A program made the position numbers and the translations under genes. Below, in pieces: positions 35,176-44,118 of a stretch of DNA of 64,000 nucleotides (its first letter is position 1; each line of letters opens with the position of its first letter). The notes beneath the pieces are model-generated. The model was not told the origin of the DNA, ran no database searches, and worked only from the letters and a program-made list of their open reading frames with translations. Origin of the DNA: Comamonas koreensis (GTDB taxonomy: Bacteria > Pseudomonadota > Gammaproteobacteria > Burkholderiales > Burkholderiaceae_C); contig NZ_CP043575.1 of NCBI RefSeq assembly GCF_014076495.1, positions 558,001-622,000 of the forward strand. The letters run 5' to 3'.

Positions 35176-35390
35176 TGGATAACCTCCATAAAATACACGT
35201 AACCACATTAGCACATATGTGGGCGTGAGGCTACAGCGCGAGGCGCATTAAGGTCGGGAAAATGCGCTAGGCGCATTTAAATTGCGTATTGCTGTAATGC
35301 GCCATGCCGGCTAGACTAGGCCCAAATGGGTATACCCAAATTAACCGGAGGTGATGTGTTTGAAGGTACAGATTGGTTTGACTATCTGAT
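35176..35390. promoter_or_regulatory. parDE upstream region, probably a plasmid resolution (res) site
   Basis: The 215 bp before parD hold several GCGCATT/AATGCGC repeats (35,240-35,305) and no gene. In RK2 the ParA-resolvase res site lies between parDE and parCBA. Integron 3 begins right after this stretch; Tn402-type elements prefer to insert at res sites. No parA is left in the window. Confidence 0.6.
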
Positions 35391-35415
35391 TGTCGTTTTC
35401 AGAAGACGGCTGCAC
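35391..35415 (+). repeat. Tn402/class 1 integron end IRi, integron 3
   Basis: TGTCGTTTTCAGAAGACG begins the 25-bp IRi of class 1 integrons. It marks the integrase-side border of integron 3 and its insertion point beside the parDE region. Confidence 0.9.
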
Positions 35416-35592
35416 TGAACGTCAGAAGCCGACTGCACTATAGCAGCGGAGGGGTTGGATCCATCAGGCAACGACGGGCTGCTGCCGGCCATCAGCGGAC
35501 GCAGGGAGGACTTTCCGCAACCGGCCGTTCGATGCGGCACCGATGGCCTTCGCGCAGGGGTAGTGAATCCGCCAGGATTGACTTGCGCTGCC

Positions 35593-36606
35593 CTACCTCT
35601 CACTAGTGAGGGGCGGCAGCGCATCAAGCGGTGAGCGCACTCCGGCACCGCCAACTTTCAGCACATGCGTGTAAATCATCGTCGTAGAGACGTCGGAATG
35701 GCCGAGCAGATCCTGCACGGTTCGAATGTCGTAACCGCTGCGGAGCAAGGCCGTCGCGAACGAGTGGCGGAGGGTGTGCGGTGTGGCGGGCTTCGTGATG
35801 CCTGCTTGTTCTACGGCACGTTTGAAGGCGCGCTGAAAGGTCTGGTCATACATGTGATGGCGACGCACGACACCGCTCCGTGGATCGGTCGAATGCGTGT
35901 GCTGCGCAAAAACCCAGAACCACGGCCAGGAATGCCCGGCGCGCGGATACTTCCGCTCAAGGGCGTCGGGAAGCGCAACGCCGCTGCGGCCCTCGGCCTG
36001 GTCCTTCAGCCACCATGCCCGTGCACGCGACAGCTGCTCGCGCAGGCTGGGTGCCAAGCTCTCGGGTAACATCAAGGCCCGATCCTTGGAGCCCTTGCCC
36101 TCCCGCACGATGATCGTGCCGTGATCGAAATCCAGATCCTTGACCCGCAGTTGCAAACCCTCACTGATCCGCATGCCCGTTCCATACAGAAGCTGGGCGA
36201 ACAAACGATGCTCGCCTTCCAGAAAACCGAGGATGCGAACCACTTCATCCGGGGTCAGCACCACCGGCAAGCGCCGCGACGGCCGAGGTCTTCCGATCTC
36301 CTGAAGCCAGGGCAGATCCGTGCACAGCACCTTGCCGTAGAAGAACAGCAAGGCCGCCAATGCCTGACGATGCGTGGAGACCGAAACCTTGCGCTCGTTC
36401 GCCAGCCAGGACAGAAATGCCTCGACTTCGCTGCTGCCCAAGGTTGCCGGGTGACGCACACCGTGGAAACGGATGAAGGCACGAACCCAGTGGACATAAG
36501 CCTGTTCGGTTCGTAAACTGTAATGCAAGTAGCGTATGCGCTCACGCAACTGGTCCAGAACCTTGACCGAACGCAGCGGTGGTAACGGCGCAGTGGCGGT
36601 TTTCAT
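35593..36606 (-). CDS. intI1: Class 1 integron integrase IntI1 (intact)
   Basis: The full 337-residue tyrosine recombinase. Catalytic residues are in GTGMRISEG (Arg), [13 protein letters not shown] (His-x-x-Arg) and [13 protein letters not shown] (Tyr). It is the only complete copy of three in the window and can act in trans on attI1 and attC sites of the other arrays. It carries Pc on its antisense strand. Confidence 0.97.
36491..36519 (+). promoter_or_regulatory. Cassette promoter Pc (PcH1), integron 3
   Basis: TGGACA (36,491-36,496), 17 bp, TAAACT (36,514-36,519), the same variant as in the other two copies; P2 again lacks the GGG insertion. The same Pc in all three suggests a shared recent ancestor. 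Confidence 0.85.
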
Positions 36607-36683
36607 GGCTTGTTATGACTGTTTTTTTGTACAGTCTATGCCTCGGGCATCCAAGCAGCAAGCGCGTTACGCCGTGGGTCGAT

Positions 36684-36748
36684 GTTTGATGTTATGGAGC
36701 AGCAACGATGTTACGCAGCAGGGCAGTCGCCCTAAAACAAAGTTAGCC
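36684..36748 (+). other. attI1 site of integron 3
   Basis: Standard attI1 ending in GTTAGCC (36,742-36,748), where the first cassette is attached. Confidence 0.9.
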
Positions 36749-36751
36749 GCT

Positions 36752-37294
36752 ATGGTCCTCCAAAAGACGACATTTGATCGCTTGTTTCCTGCCGCACCGA
36801 GCGGCACAGGTCTCCTCACCCAGACCAATTTCGGGTTCGAGTCGAATCGGACACGACATTTCGATGTCACGGTTCCCGGAAGTCCAAGAATCGAGCAAGG
36901 TATGACTGTGATCGCACTTCTTGAAAAACCAAATGATTGGAGCTCCGACAGTTTCATGGGCTGGGTCAACTGCGCTGATGGCTCTCTGGTTTGCGACAGC
37001 CCCGGCAAACTGTTTGGCATCGCCTTATTGAGCGCCTATTTCGCCATCATGTTTCCGGTCAGAGCCTACGATGTCATTGCTACCCCATCGAATGCAAACC
37101 TAATCGCATTCCTTATAGCAGTCCTGTTCGCCGGCTTTGCCTTACGGTTCTTATATCTTTCCGCGAAAGCCTTTCTTGTTAAAAGAACACTTGTGACCGT
37201 TCGTGATTTCGTCGAGCCTACCGAAAAATACGCAGCTAACACTTCGGTCGAGAGGGACGCTTCGCCGCAAAGCGGCTCGCGCCCCTCACCTTGA
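36752..37294 (+). CDS. Cassette-encoded membrane protein of unknown function
   Basis: A 180-residue protein; residues 1-80 are soluble with a beta-rich look (FDVTVPGSPRIEQGMTVIALLEKP) and two membrane segments follow (LFGIALLSAYFAIMFPV; LIAFLIAVLFAGFALRFLYL). It begins 4 bp after the attI1 junction, so it may depend on the attI1 reading frame for translation. The last 20 residues are encoded within the attC. It belongs to the cassette 36,743-37,297. I do not recognise it; such membrane proteins are frequent in chromosomal integron arrays. Confidence 0.6.
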   Translation: MVLQKTTFDRLFPAAPSGTGLLTQTNFGFESNRTRHFDVTVPGSPRIEQGMTVIALLEKPNDWSSDSFMGWVNCADGSLVCDSPGKLFGIALLSAYFAIMFPVRAYDVIATPSNANLIAFLIAVLFAGFALRFLYLSAKAFLVKRTLVTVRDFVEPTEKYAANTSVERDASPQSGSRPSP

Positions 37295-37303
37295 ACGTTA
37301 ACC
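37234..37303 (+). other. attC of the unknown cassette
   Basis: AGCTAAC at 37,234 and GTTAACC at 37,297-37,303 bound the palindrome with the core CTTCGCCGCAAAGCGG. Confidence 0.8.
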
Positions 37304-37317
37304 TCTGAGGAAGAATT

Positions 37318-37791
37318 GTGAAACTATCACTAATGGTAGCTATATCGAAGAATGGAGTTATCGGGAATGGCCCTGATATTCCATGGAGTGCCAAAGGTGA
37401 ACAGCTCCTGTTTAAAGCTATTACCTATAACCAATGGCTGTTGGTTGGACGCAAGACTTTTGAATCAATGGGAGCATTACCCAACCGAAAGTATGCGGTC
37501 GTAACACGTTCAAGTTTTACATCTGACAATGAGAACGTATTGATCTTTCCATCAATTAAAGATGCTTTAACCAACCTAAAGAAAATAACGGATCATGTCA
37601 TTGTTTCAGGTGGTGGGGAGATATACAAAAGCCTGATCGATCAAGTAGATACACTACATATATCTACAATAGACATCGAGCCGGAAGGTGATGTTTACTT
37701 TCCTGAAATCCCCAGCAATTTTAGGCCAGTTTTTACCCAAGACTTCGCCTCTAACATAAATTATAGTTACCAAATCTGGCAAAAGGGTTAA
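37318..37791 (+). CDS. dfrA1: Trimethoprim-insensitive dihydrofolate reductase DfrA1, copy 2
   Basis: The 157-residue DfrA1 with the usual C-terminus YQIWQKG; copy 1 has Lys in place of this Gln. The cassette spans 37,298-37,874 (577 bp, the same size as copy 1). Second in the array, before aadA1. Confidence 0.96.
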
Positions 37792-37880
37792 CAAGTGGCA
37801 GCAACGGATTCGCAAACCTGTCACGCCTTTTGTACCAAAAGCCGCGCCAGGTTTGCGATCCGCTGTGCCAGGCGTTAAAC
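37787..37880 (+). other. attC of dfrA1 cassette, copy 2
   Basis: The same 95-bp palindrome as at 12,336, here ending in GTTAAAC at 37,874-37,880, the start of the aadA1 cassette. Confidence 0.85.
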
Positions 37881-37883
37881 ATC

Positions 37884-38675
37884 ATGAGGGAAGCGGTGAT
37901 CGCCGAAGTATCGACTCAACTATCAGAGGTAGTTGGCGTCATCGAGCGCCATCTCGAACCGACGTTGCTGGCCGTACATTTGTACGGCTCCGCAGTGGAT
38001 GGCGGCCTGAAGCCACACAGTGATATTGATTTGCTGGTTACGGTGACCGTAAGGCTTGATGAAACAACGCGGCGAGCTTTGATCAACGACCTTTTGGAAA
38101 CTTCGGCTTCCCCTGGAGAGAGCGAGATTCTCCGCGCTGTAGAAGTCACCATTGTTGTGCACGACGACATCATTCCGTGGCGTTATCCAGCTAAGCGCGA
38201 ACTGCAATTTGGAGAATGGCAGCGCAATGACATTCTTGCAGGTATCTTCGAGCCAGCCACGATCGACATTGATCTGGCTATCTTGCTGACAAAAGCAAGA
38301 GAACATAGCGTTGCCTTGGTAGGTCCAGCGGCGGAGGAACTCTTTGATCCGGTTCCTGAACAGGATCTATTTGAGGCGCTAAATGAAACCTTAACGCTAT
38401 GGAACTCGCCGCCCGACTGGGCTGGCGATGAGCGAAATGTAGTGCTTACGTTGTCCCGCATTTGGTACAGCGCAGTAACCGGCAAAATCGCGCCGAAGGA
38501 TGTCGCTGCCGACTGGGCAATGGAGCGCCTGCCGGCCCAGTATCAGCCCGTCATACTTGAAGCTAGACAGGCTTATCTTGGACAAGAAGAAGATCGCTTG
38601 GCCTCCCGCGCAGATCAGTTGGAAGAATTTGTTCACTACGTGAAAGGCGAGATCACCAAGGTAGTCGGCAAATAA
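37884..38675 (+). CDS. aadA1: Streptomycin/spectinomycin adenylyltransferase AadA1
   Basis: A 263-residue ANT(3'')-Ia that adenylylates streptomycin (3'') and spectinomycin (9). The nucleotidyltransferase motif is LYGSAVDGGLKPHSDIDLLV; the C-terminal helical domain closes with YVKGEITKVVGK. ATG 9 bp after the cassette junction. The cassette 37,875-38,730 is 856 bp, the standard size. Confidence 0.97.
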   Translation: MREAVIAEVSTQLSEVVGVIERHLEPTLLAVHLYGSAVDGGLKPHSDIDLLVTVTVRLDETTRRALINDLLETSASPGESEILRAVEVTIVVHDDIIPWRYPAKRELQFGEWQRNDILAGIFEPATIDIDLAILLTKAREHSVALVGPAAEELFDPVPEQDLFEALNETLTLWNSPPDWAGDERNVVLTLSRIWYSAVTGKIAPKDVAADWAMERLPAQYQPVILEARQAYLGQEEDRLASRADQLEEFVHYVKGEITKVVGK

Positions 38676-38676
38676 T

Positions 38677-38736
38677 GTCTAACAATTCGTTCAAGCCGAC
38701 GCCGCTTCGCGGCGCGGCTTAACTCAAGCGTTAGAT
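38677..38736 (+). other. attC of aadA1
   Basis: The 60-bp site (TGTCTAACAATTCGTTCAAG ... GCGTTAG) ending at 38,730, followed by the 3' conserved segment. Confidence 0.92.
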
Positions 38737-38838
38737 GCACTAAGCACATAATTGCTCACAGCCAAACTATCAGGTCAAGTCTGCTTTTATTATTTTTAAG
38801 CGTGCATAATAAGCCCTACACAAATTGGGAGATATATC

Positions 38839-39186
38839 ATGAAAGGCTGGCTTTTTCTTGTTATCGCAATAGTTGGCGAAGTAATCGCAACATCCGCATT
38901 AAAATCTAGCGAGGGCTTTACTAAGCTTGCCCCTTCCGCCGTTGTCATAATCGGTTATGGCATCGCATTTTATTTTCTTTCTCTGGTTCTGAAATCCATC
39001 CCTGTCGGTGTTGCTTATGCAGTCTGGTCGGGACTCGGCGTCGTCATAATTACAGCCATTGCCTGGTTGCTTCATGGGCAAAAGCTTGATGCGTGGGGCT
39101 TTGTAGGTATGGGGCTCATAATTGCTGCCTTTTTGCTCGCCCGATCCCCATCGTGGAAGTCGCTGCGGAGGCCGACGCCATGGTGA
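38839..39186 (+). CDS. qacEdelta1: QacEdelta1, copy 2
   Basis: The 115-residue truncated SMR exporter, same protein sequence as copy 1, overlapping sul1 by 7 bp. Confidence 0.96.
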   Translation: MKGWLFLVIAIVGEVIATSALKSSEGFTKLAPSAVVIIGYGIAFYFLSLVLKSIPVGVAYAVWSGLGVVIITAIAWLLHGQKLDAWGFVGMGLIIAAFLLARSPSWKSLRRPTPW

Positions 39187-40019
39187 CGGTGTTCGGCATT
39201 CTGAATCTCACCGAGGACTCCTTCTTCGATGAGAGCCGGCGGCTAGACCCCGCCGGCGCTGTCACCGCGGCGATCGAAATGCTGCGAGTCGGATCAGACG
39301 TCGTGGATGTCGGACCGGCCGCCAGCCATCCGGACGCGAGGCCTGTATCGCCGGCCGATGAGATCAGACGTATTGCGCCGCTCTTAGACGCCCTGTCCGA
39401 TCAGATGCACCGTGTTTCAATCGACAGCTTCCAACCGGAAACCCAGCGCTATGCGCTCAAGCGCGGCGTGGGCTACCTGAACGATATCCAAGGATTTCCT
39501 GACCCTGCGCTCTATCCCGATATTGCTGAGGCGGACTGCAGGCTGGTGGTTATGCACTCAGCGCAGCGGGATGGCATCGCCACCCGCACCGGTCACCTTC
39601 GACCCGAAGACGCGCTCGACGAGATTGTGCGGTTCTTCGAGGCGCGGGTTTCCGCCTTGCGACGGAGCGGGGTCGCTGCCGACCGGCTCATCCTCGATCC
39701 GGGGATGGGATTTTTCTTGAGCCCCGCACCGGAAACATCGCTGCACGTGCTGTCGAACCTTCAAAAGCTGAAGTCGGCGTTGGGGCTTCCGCTATTGGTC
39801 TCGGTGTCGCGGAAATCCTTCTTGGGCGCCACCGTTGGCCTTCCTGTAAAGGATCTGGGTCCAGCGAGCCTTGCGGCGGAACTTCACGCGATCGGCAATG
39901 GCGCTGACTACGTCCGCACCCACGCGCCTGGAGATCTGCGAAGCGCAATCACCATCTCGGAAACCCTCGCGAAATTTCGCAGTCGCGACGCCAGAGACCG
40001 AGGGTTAGATCATGCCTAG
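39180..40019 (+). CDS. sul1: Sulfonamide-resistant dihydropteroate synthase Sul1 (intact)
   Basis: The full 279-residue enzyme that makes dihydropteroate while excluding sulfonamides. Conserved motifs: [10 protein letters not shown] (pterin site), [19 protein letters not shown] and [10 protein letters not shown]. The start is its own ATG, overlapping qacEdelta1. It is the only copy in standard form of three in the window. Confidence 0.97.
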   Translation: MVTVFGILNLTEDSFFDESRRLDPAGAVTAAIEMLRVGSDVVDVGPAASHPDARPVSPADEIRRIAPLLDALSDQMHRVSIDSFQPETQRYALKRGVGYLNDIQGFPDPALYPDIAEADCRLVVMHSAQRDGIATRTGHLRPEDALDEIVRFFEARVSALRRSGVAADRLILDPGMGFFLSPAPETSLHVLSNLQKLKSALGLPLLVSVSRKSFLGATVGLPVKDLGPASLAAELHAIGNGADYVRTHAPGDLRSAITISETLAKFRSRDARDRGLDHA

Positions 40020-40146
40020 CATTCACCTTCCGGCCGCCCGCTAGCGGACCCTGGTCAGGTTCCGCGAAGGTGGGCGCAGACATGCTGGGCTCGTCAGGAT
40101 CAAACTGCACTATGAGGCGGCGGTTCATACCGCGCCAGGGGAGCGA

Positions 40147-40647
40147 ATGGACAGCGAGGAGCCTCCGAACGTTCGGGTCGCCTGCTCGGGTGATATCGAC
40201 GAGGTTGTGCGGCTGATGCACGACGCTGCGGCGTGGATGTCCGCCAAGGGAACGCCCGCCTGGGACGTCGCGCGGATCGACCGGACATTCGCGGAGACCT
40301 TCGTCCTGAGATCCGAGCTCCTAGTCGCGAGTTGCAGCGACGGCATCGTCGGCTGTTGCACCTTGTCGGCCGAGGATCCCGAGTTCTGGCCCGACGCCCT
40401 CAAGGGGGAGGCCGCATATCTGCACAAGCTCGCGGTGCGACGGACACATGCGGGCCGGGGTGTCAGCTCCGCGCTGATCGAGGCTTGCCGCCATGCCGCG
40501 CGAACGCAGGGGTGCGCCAAGCTGCGGCTCGACTGCCACCCGAACCTGCGTGGCCTATACGAGCGGCTCGGATTCACCCACGTCGACACTTTCAATCCCG
40601 GCTGGGATCCAACCTTCATCGCAGAACGCCTAGAACTCGAAATCTAA
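40147..40647 (+). CDS. orf5: Orf5, GNAT-family acetyltransferase, copy 2
   Basis: A 166-residue protein with the same sequence as the copy at 27,259. It ends the conserved part of the 3' segment; a short tniB remnant follows. Confidence 0.93.
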   Translation: MDSEEPPNVRVACSGDIDEVVRLMHDAAAWMSAKGTPAWDVARIDRTFAETFVLRSELLVASCSDGIVGCCTLSAEDPEFWPDALKGEAAYLHKLAVRRTHAGRGVSSALIEACRHAARTQGCAKLRLDCHPNLRGLYERLGFTHVDTFNPGWDPTFIAERLELEI

Positions 40648-40969
40648 CGTCCGTTCGGGCATCGAGGTCCATGTCGGGGTGGGACGGGCCCGTGGCTTCA
40701 AGATCACTTGCAGTCCGACCGCGATGTCTTGGTTGCGCGAGAGGTTGTCGATATCCTCCACTTCCATCATCAACCCTGGATAATGCCGCCGCCGTCATCG
40801 CCGCCGACGCCCGTGCCGGGCTTTTCGGGCCTGTCAGGCTTGCTCGGCCTTCAGCCTGCCTGGGCGAGATCTCCGGCGGACGGATTAACGGCGGAGCTTC
40901 GCCGCCTTTCGTGCGTGTGAAGGCCGAAGATAGTTCTCTCAAAAACATCCGTTTATGAGAGATACCAAA
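40648..40969. other. tniB scrap and junction DNA before IS6100 region
   Basis: The first 104 bp (to about 40,751) equal the truncated tniB end seen after orf5 in integron 2. The following 218 bp (GATATCCTCCACTTCC onward) have no counterpart in the window and no clear gene. This corresponds to the orf6 region of In4-type integrons. Confidence 0.6.
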
Positions 40970-41093
40970 TGTCATTTTCAGAAGACGACTGCACCAGTTG
41001 ATTGGGCGTAATGGCTGTTGTGCAGCCAGCTCCTGACAGTTCAATATCAGAAGTGATCTGCACCAATCTCGACTATGCTCAATACTCGTGTGG
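40970..41093 (+). repeat. IRt fragment in inverted orientation
   Basis: The same 124 bp as 32,525-32,648 but on the opposite strand, cut by IS6100. An inverted IRt piece beside IS6100 is the signature of In4-type integrons. Confidence 0.9.
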
Positions 41094-41972
41094 GCTCTGT
41101 TGCAAAAATCGTGAAGCTTGAGCATGCTTGGCGGAGATTGGACGGACGGAACGATGACGGATTTCAAGTGGCGCCATTTCCAGGGTGATGTGATCCTGTG
41201 GGCGGTGCGCTGGTATTGTCGCTATCCGATCAGCTATCGCGACCTTGAGGAAATGCTGGCGGAACGCGGCATTTCGGTCGACCATACGACGATCTATCGC
41301 TGGGTCCAGTGCTACGCCCCGGAGATGGAGAAGCGGCTGCGCTGGTTCTGGCGGCGTGGCTTTGATCCGAGCTGGCGCCTGGATGAAACCTACGTCAAGG
41401 TGCGGGGCAAGTGGACCTACCTGTACCGGGCAGTCGACAAGCGGGGCGACACGATCGATTTCTACCTGTCGCCGACCCGCAGCGCCAAGGCAGCGAAGCG
41501 GTTCCTGGGCAAGGCCCTGCGAGGCCTGAAGCACTGGGAAAAGCCTGCCACGCTCAATACCGACAAAGCGCCGAGCTATGGTGCAGCGATCACCGAATTG
41601 AAGCGCGAAGGAAAGCTGGACCGGGAGACGGCCCACCGGCAGGTGAAGTATCTCAATAACGTGATCGAGGCCGATCACGGAAAGCTCAAGATACTGATCA
41701 AGCCGGTGCGCGGTTTCAAATCGATCCCCACGGCCTATGCCACGATCAAGGGATTCGAAGTCATGCGAGCCCTGCGCAAAGGACAGGCTCGCCCCTGGTG
41801 CCTGCAGCCCGGCATCAGGGGCGAGGTGCGCCTTGTGGAGAGAGCTTTTGGCATTGGGCCCTCGGCGCTGACGGAGGCCATGGGCATGCTCAACCACCAT
41901 TTCGCAGCAGCCGCCTGATCGGCGCAGAGCGACAGCCTACCTCTGACTGCCGCCAATCTTTGCAACAGAGCC
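41094..41972 (+). mobile_element. IS6100
   Basis: An element of about 880 bp with the 14-bp inverted repeats GGCTCTGTTGCAAA at both ends. It joins the IRt fragment on the left to the middle of a universal stress protein gene on the right, and no matching 8-bp repeats flank it, so it marks a deletion or fusion. Confidence 0.95.
41154..41918 (+). CDS. tnpA: IS6100 transposase
   Basis: A 254-residue IS6-family DDE transposase (MTDFKWRHFQGDVILWAVRW) with the Asp residues in RLDETYVKV and LNTDKAPSYG and the Glu in VIEADHGKLK. The start at 41,154 is the usual one; the frame is open further upstream. It is closely related in layout to the IS26 enzyme at 5,965. Confidence 0.94.
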   Translation: MTDFKWRHFQGDVILWAVRWYCRYPISYRDLEEMLAERGISVDHTTIYRWVQCYAPEMEKRLRWFWRRGFDPSWRLDETYVKVRGKWTYLYRAVDKRGDTIDFYLSPTRSAKAAKRFLGKALRGLKHWEKPATLNTDKAPSYGAAITELKREGKLDRETAHRQVKYLNNVIEADHGKLKILIKPVRGFKSIPTAYATIKGFEVMRALRKGQARPWCLQPGIRGEVRLVERAFGIGPSALTEAMGMLNHHFAAAA

Positions 41973-42425
41973 ACACAGCGCGACTTGGGCCGCAATGTGG
42001 AACAGGTAGTGCGGTCCCTGCACAAACCGATCCTGACCGTGACCGAAGGCTTCAAAGAGCCGCAGCGCGTGATGATCGCCTTCGACGGTAGTACCGTGAC
42101 CCGGCGTGGCGTCGAAATGGTCGCAGGCAGCCCGCTGTTCCGTGGCTTGCCAATCACCCTGCTGATGTCGGGAAAGGAAAGCCAGGACGCACCCAAGCAG
42201 CTTGATTGGGCCAAGACCACCTTGGAGGCCTCTGGCTTCAATGTGACCGCCTCGCTGATCCCCGGCGATGCGGAAAACATCATCGCCAAGACGGTCAAGG
42301 AGCAGTCCATCGACATGCTCATCATGGGCGCATTCGGTCACTCGCCGCTGCGCACTTTGATGTTCGGCAGCAAGACCGCTGACCTGCTGCGTTCCTCGAC
42401 CGTCCCCACGCTTCTACTGCGATAG
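41973..42425 (+). pseudogene. usp: Universal stress protein, N-terminus removed by IS6100
   Basis: About 150 residues of a two-domain UspA-type protein (RVMIAFDGSTVTRRGVEMV, then GDAENIIAKTVKEQSIDMLIMGAFGHSPLRTLMFGSKT with the ATP-binding G-2x-G-9x-G(S/T) motif). The frame is open across the IS6100 border, so the 5' part of the gene has been lost. It is followed 16 bp later by a DksA-type gene; usp-dksA pairs are carried by Tn1403-type transposons. Confidence 0.8.
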
Positions 42426-42441
42426 CGAAGGAGTCGCCTCA

Positions 42442-42777
42442 ATGGACATGGAACAGTTCCGCGCTCGACTGCTGATCGAGCAAAGGGAAACCGTTGAGGC
42501 AATCCAGCAGGCTCAACAGTCCGCCGCGCCGGTCGAGCTGGATCAATCCTGTGTCGGTAGGGTGTCGCGTATCGACGCCCTCCAACAGCAGGCTCTCGCC
42601 CAAGGATTGCGGGAGCGGCTGACCATTCGCAAGCGCAAGGTCGAAGCTGCGCTGGCCCGCCTCGACTCTGGCACCTATGGGCTGTGCTGCGCCTGTCACA
42701 GTGATTTGGAGCCGGAACTGTTGAACGCCGATCCTGCTGTTGTGTTCTGCCAGGAATGCGCGACAGCGCGTCAATGA
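42442..42777 (+). CDS. dksA-like: DksA/TraR-type zinc-finger protein
   Basis: A 111-residue protein with an N-terminal coiled coil (RLLIEQRETVEAIQQAQQS) and the C4 zinc finger CCACHSDLEPELLNADPAVVFCQEC near the C-terminus, the form of TraR/DksA proteins that bind the RNA polymerase secondary channel. It ends KATARQ-like (ECATARQ). It belongs with the truncated usp gene to a captured transposon segment. Confidence 0.85.
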   Translation: MDMEQFRARLLIEQRETVEAIQQAQQSAAPVELDQSCVGRVSRIDALQQQALAQGLRERLTIRKRKVEAALARLDSGTYGLCCACHSDLEPELLNADPAVVFCQECATARQ

Positions 42778-42816
42778 CAAAGCCGTATTGATGCCCAACG
42801 GCGGAGCCGTTTTGCC

Positions 42817-43734
42817 TTAACGTGCTTTATTTTCCGTTTTCTGAGGCGACCCCAACTTCCTTTTCCCCATTGCTTTACGGGCTGCCAAAGCTATGTGGCT
42901 AAGTTGTGCACGATCGCTACCGTTGTTCGTGACCTCATGGGCAACAATGAGGTGGTTCTTGGTGTCTACCGCTGTTTGTACGTTGTAACCCACCATGGCC
43001 GTGCCTTTGGCGCTGTAGGTTGTCATGGCTCGTGCATCTGGATCTGTCCGGGAGATCTGCCGATCCGGTACAGCCTCTAACTCTGCCTTGATCATCTGCA
43101 AACTTTGCAGGCGTTGACGCATCTTTTGAATCTTGCCATGCAGACGTTCAGTTTTGGCCTGCATCTCCTCAGGCTGAGTTCGGTCTGCCGTCTCCAAAGC
43201 ATCGAGGTAGCGCTGGATGCTCTCTTCCAACTCCCGCTCACGACGTTCAATTTTTCCGGGCGTGTAATTGCGCTCACGGTTGTTCACCGCCTTGAATTTG
43301 CTACCGTCGATGGCAACCACGGACTCGGTAAATAATTTGAGCTCCCTGCACAGCAGAACAAAGCGGCGGCAGACATTGCGGATGCCTTTGCCGTTGTTGC
43401 GACGGAAGTCTGCGATGGTCTTGAAGTCTGGTGCAAGGCGGCCAAGCAACCACATCAACTCCACATTCCTCTGGCATTCCCGCTCCAACCTACGGCTGGA
43501 CTGAATACGGTTGAGGTAGCCATAAAGATACAACTTTAGAAGTATCGACGGGTGATACGAAGGTCTACCGGTTGATGCAGGCAGCAAACCCTGAAACTCC
43601 AGAGCCGCCAAATCCAACTCGTTGATGAAGGCATCAACGATTCGAACCGTGTTGTCCTCGGCAATAAAGTCGTCCAAGCACTCAGGCAGCAGCGTGACTT
43701 GCTCTCGGGTCTGGCCTTCAATGAATCTCTTCAT
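42817..43734 (-). pseudogene. IS1182-family transposase, C-terminus missing
   Basis: 305 residues (MKRFIEGQTREQVTLLPECLDDFIAEDNTVR...). Visible: family N-terminus, the first Asp in VVAIDGSKFKAVNNRERNY, and TDPDARAMTTYSAKGTAMVGYNVQTAVD with the second Asp. After HIALAARKAMGKRKLG it ends in unrelated residues, lacking the catalytic Glu part and about 150 residues. Probably inactive. Confidence 0.8.
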
Positions 43735-43808
43735 GCATCACCTCGCTTAAACGCATGGTGAATTTTAATTTTTGAAGTTCACCAATCCAAGCGTTTTCAC
43801 ACAGCCTC
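42817..43808 (-). mobile_element. IS1182-family element, 5' part
   Basis: The left end GAGGCTGTGTGAAAACGC lies at 43,808-43,791 on the minus strand, 57 bp before the transposase start. The element breaks off near 42,850. Its missing 3' portion resembles in kind the remnant at 922-1,205, but the two pieces do not add up to a full gene. Confidence 0.75.
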
Positions 43809-44087
43809 CAGCGATTGCTGTCGGTCATGCCTCTAACTCTAAATTCCGGTTTCACCCAGTTACCAGTCGTTCCGAGGATCGCGGCTGCGAATCCACAACG
43901 GCAGCTTTGGGGTGAGTAGCAGTCAGCGGATACAGAGTAGTCAAGTTGGTACTGACGGTCTGCTATCACGCGGGGGCTAGTGGTGCTCCCGACCCAAAGC
44001 AGATACCCACTAACGACTGAGGTAAGCGGCTGGCCACAGGCCAGTCCGCTTGACCGCCGGGTTAGCGCACTTTACATGAGCGAAAAA
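43809..44087. other. Non-coding DNA between IS1182 end and tRNA fragment
   Basis: No credible gene. The stretch contains several short GC-rich inverted repeats, including GGCCACAGGCC at about 44,032. Confidence 0.4.
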
Positions 44088-44118
44088 TGGTGCGGAGAGG
44101 GGGAATTGAACCCCCTGC
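44088..44118 (-). tRNA. tRNA-Leu 3' fragment (possible attachment site)
   Basis: Read on the minus strand: a T arm GGGGG-TTCAATT-CCCCC, then the acceptor half TCTCCGC, the discriminator A and CCA. No matching GCGGAGA 5' acceptor strand or anticodon arm lies within tRNA length, so this is only the 3' end. The TCTCCGCACCA form suggests a leucine tRNA. Such 3' ends are the usual attachment sites of integrases of islands and plasmids. Confidence 0.65.
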
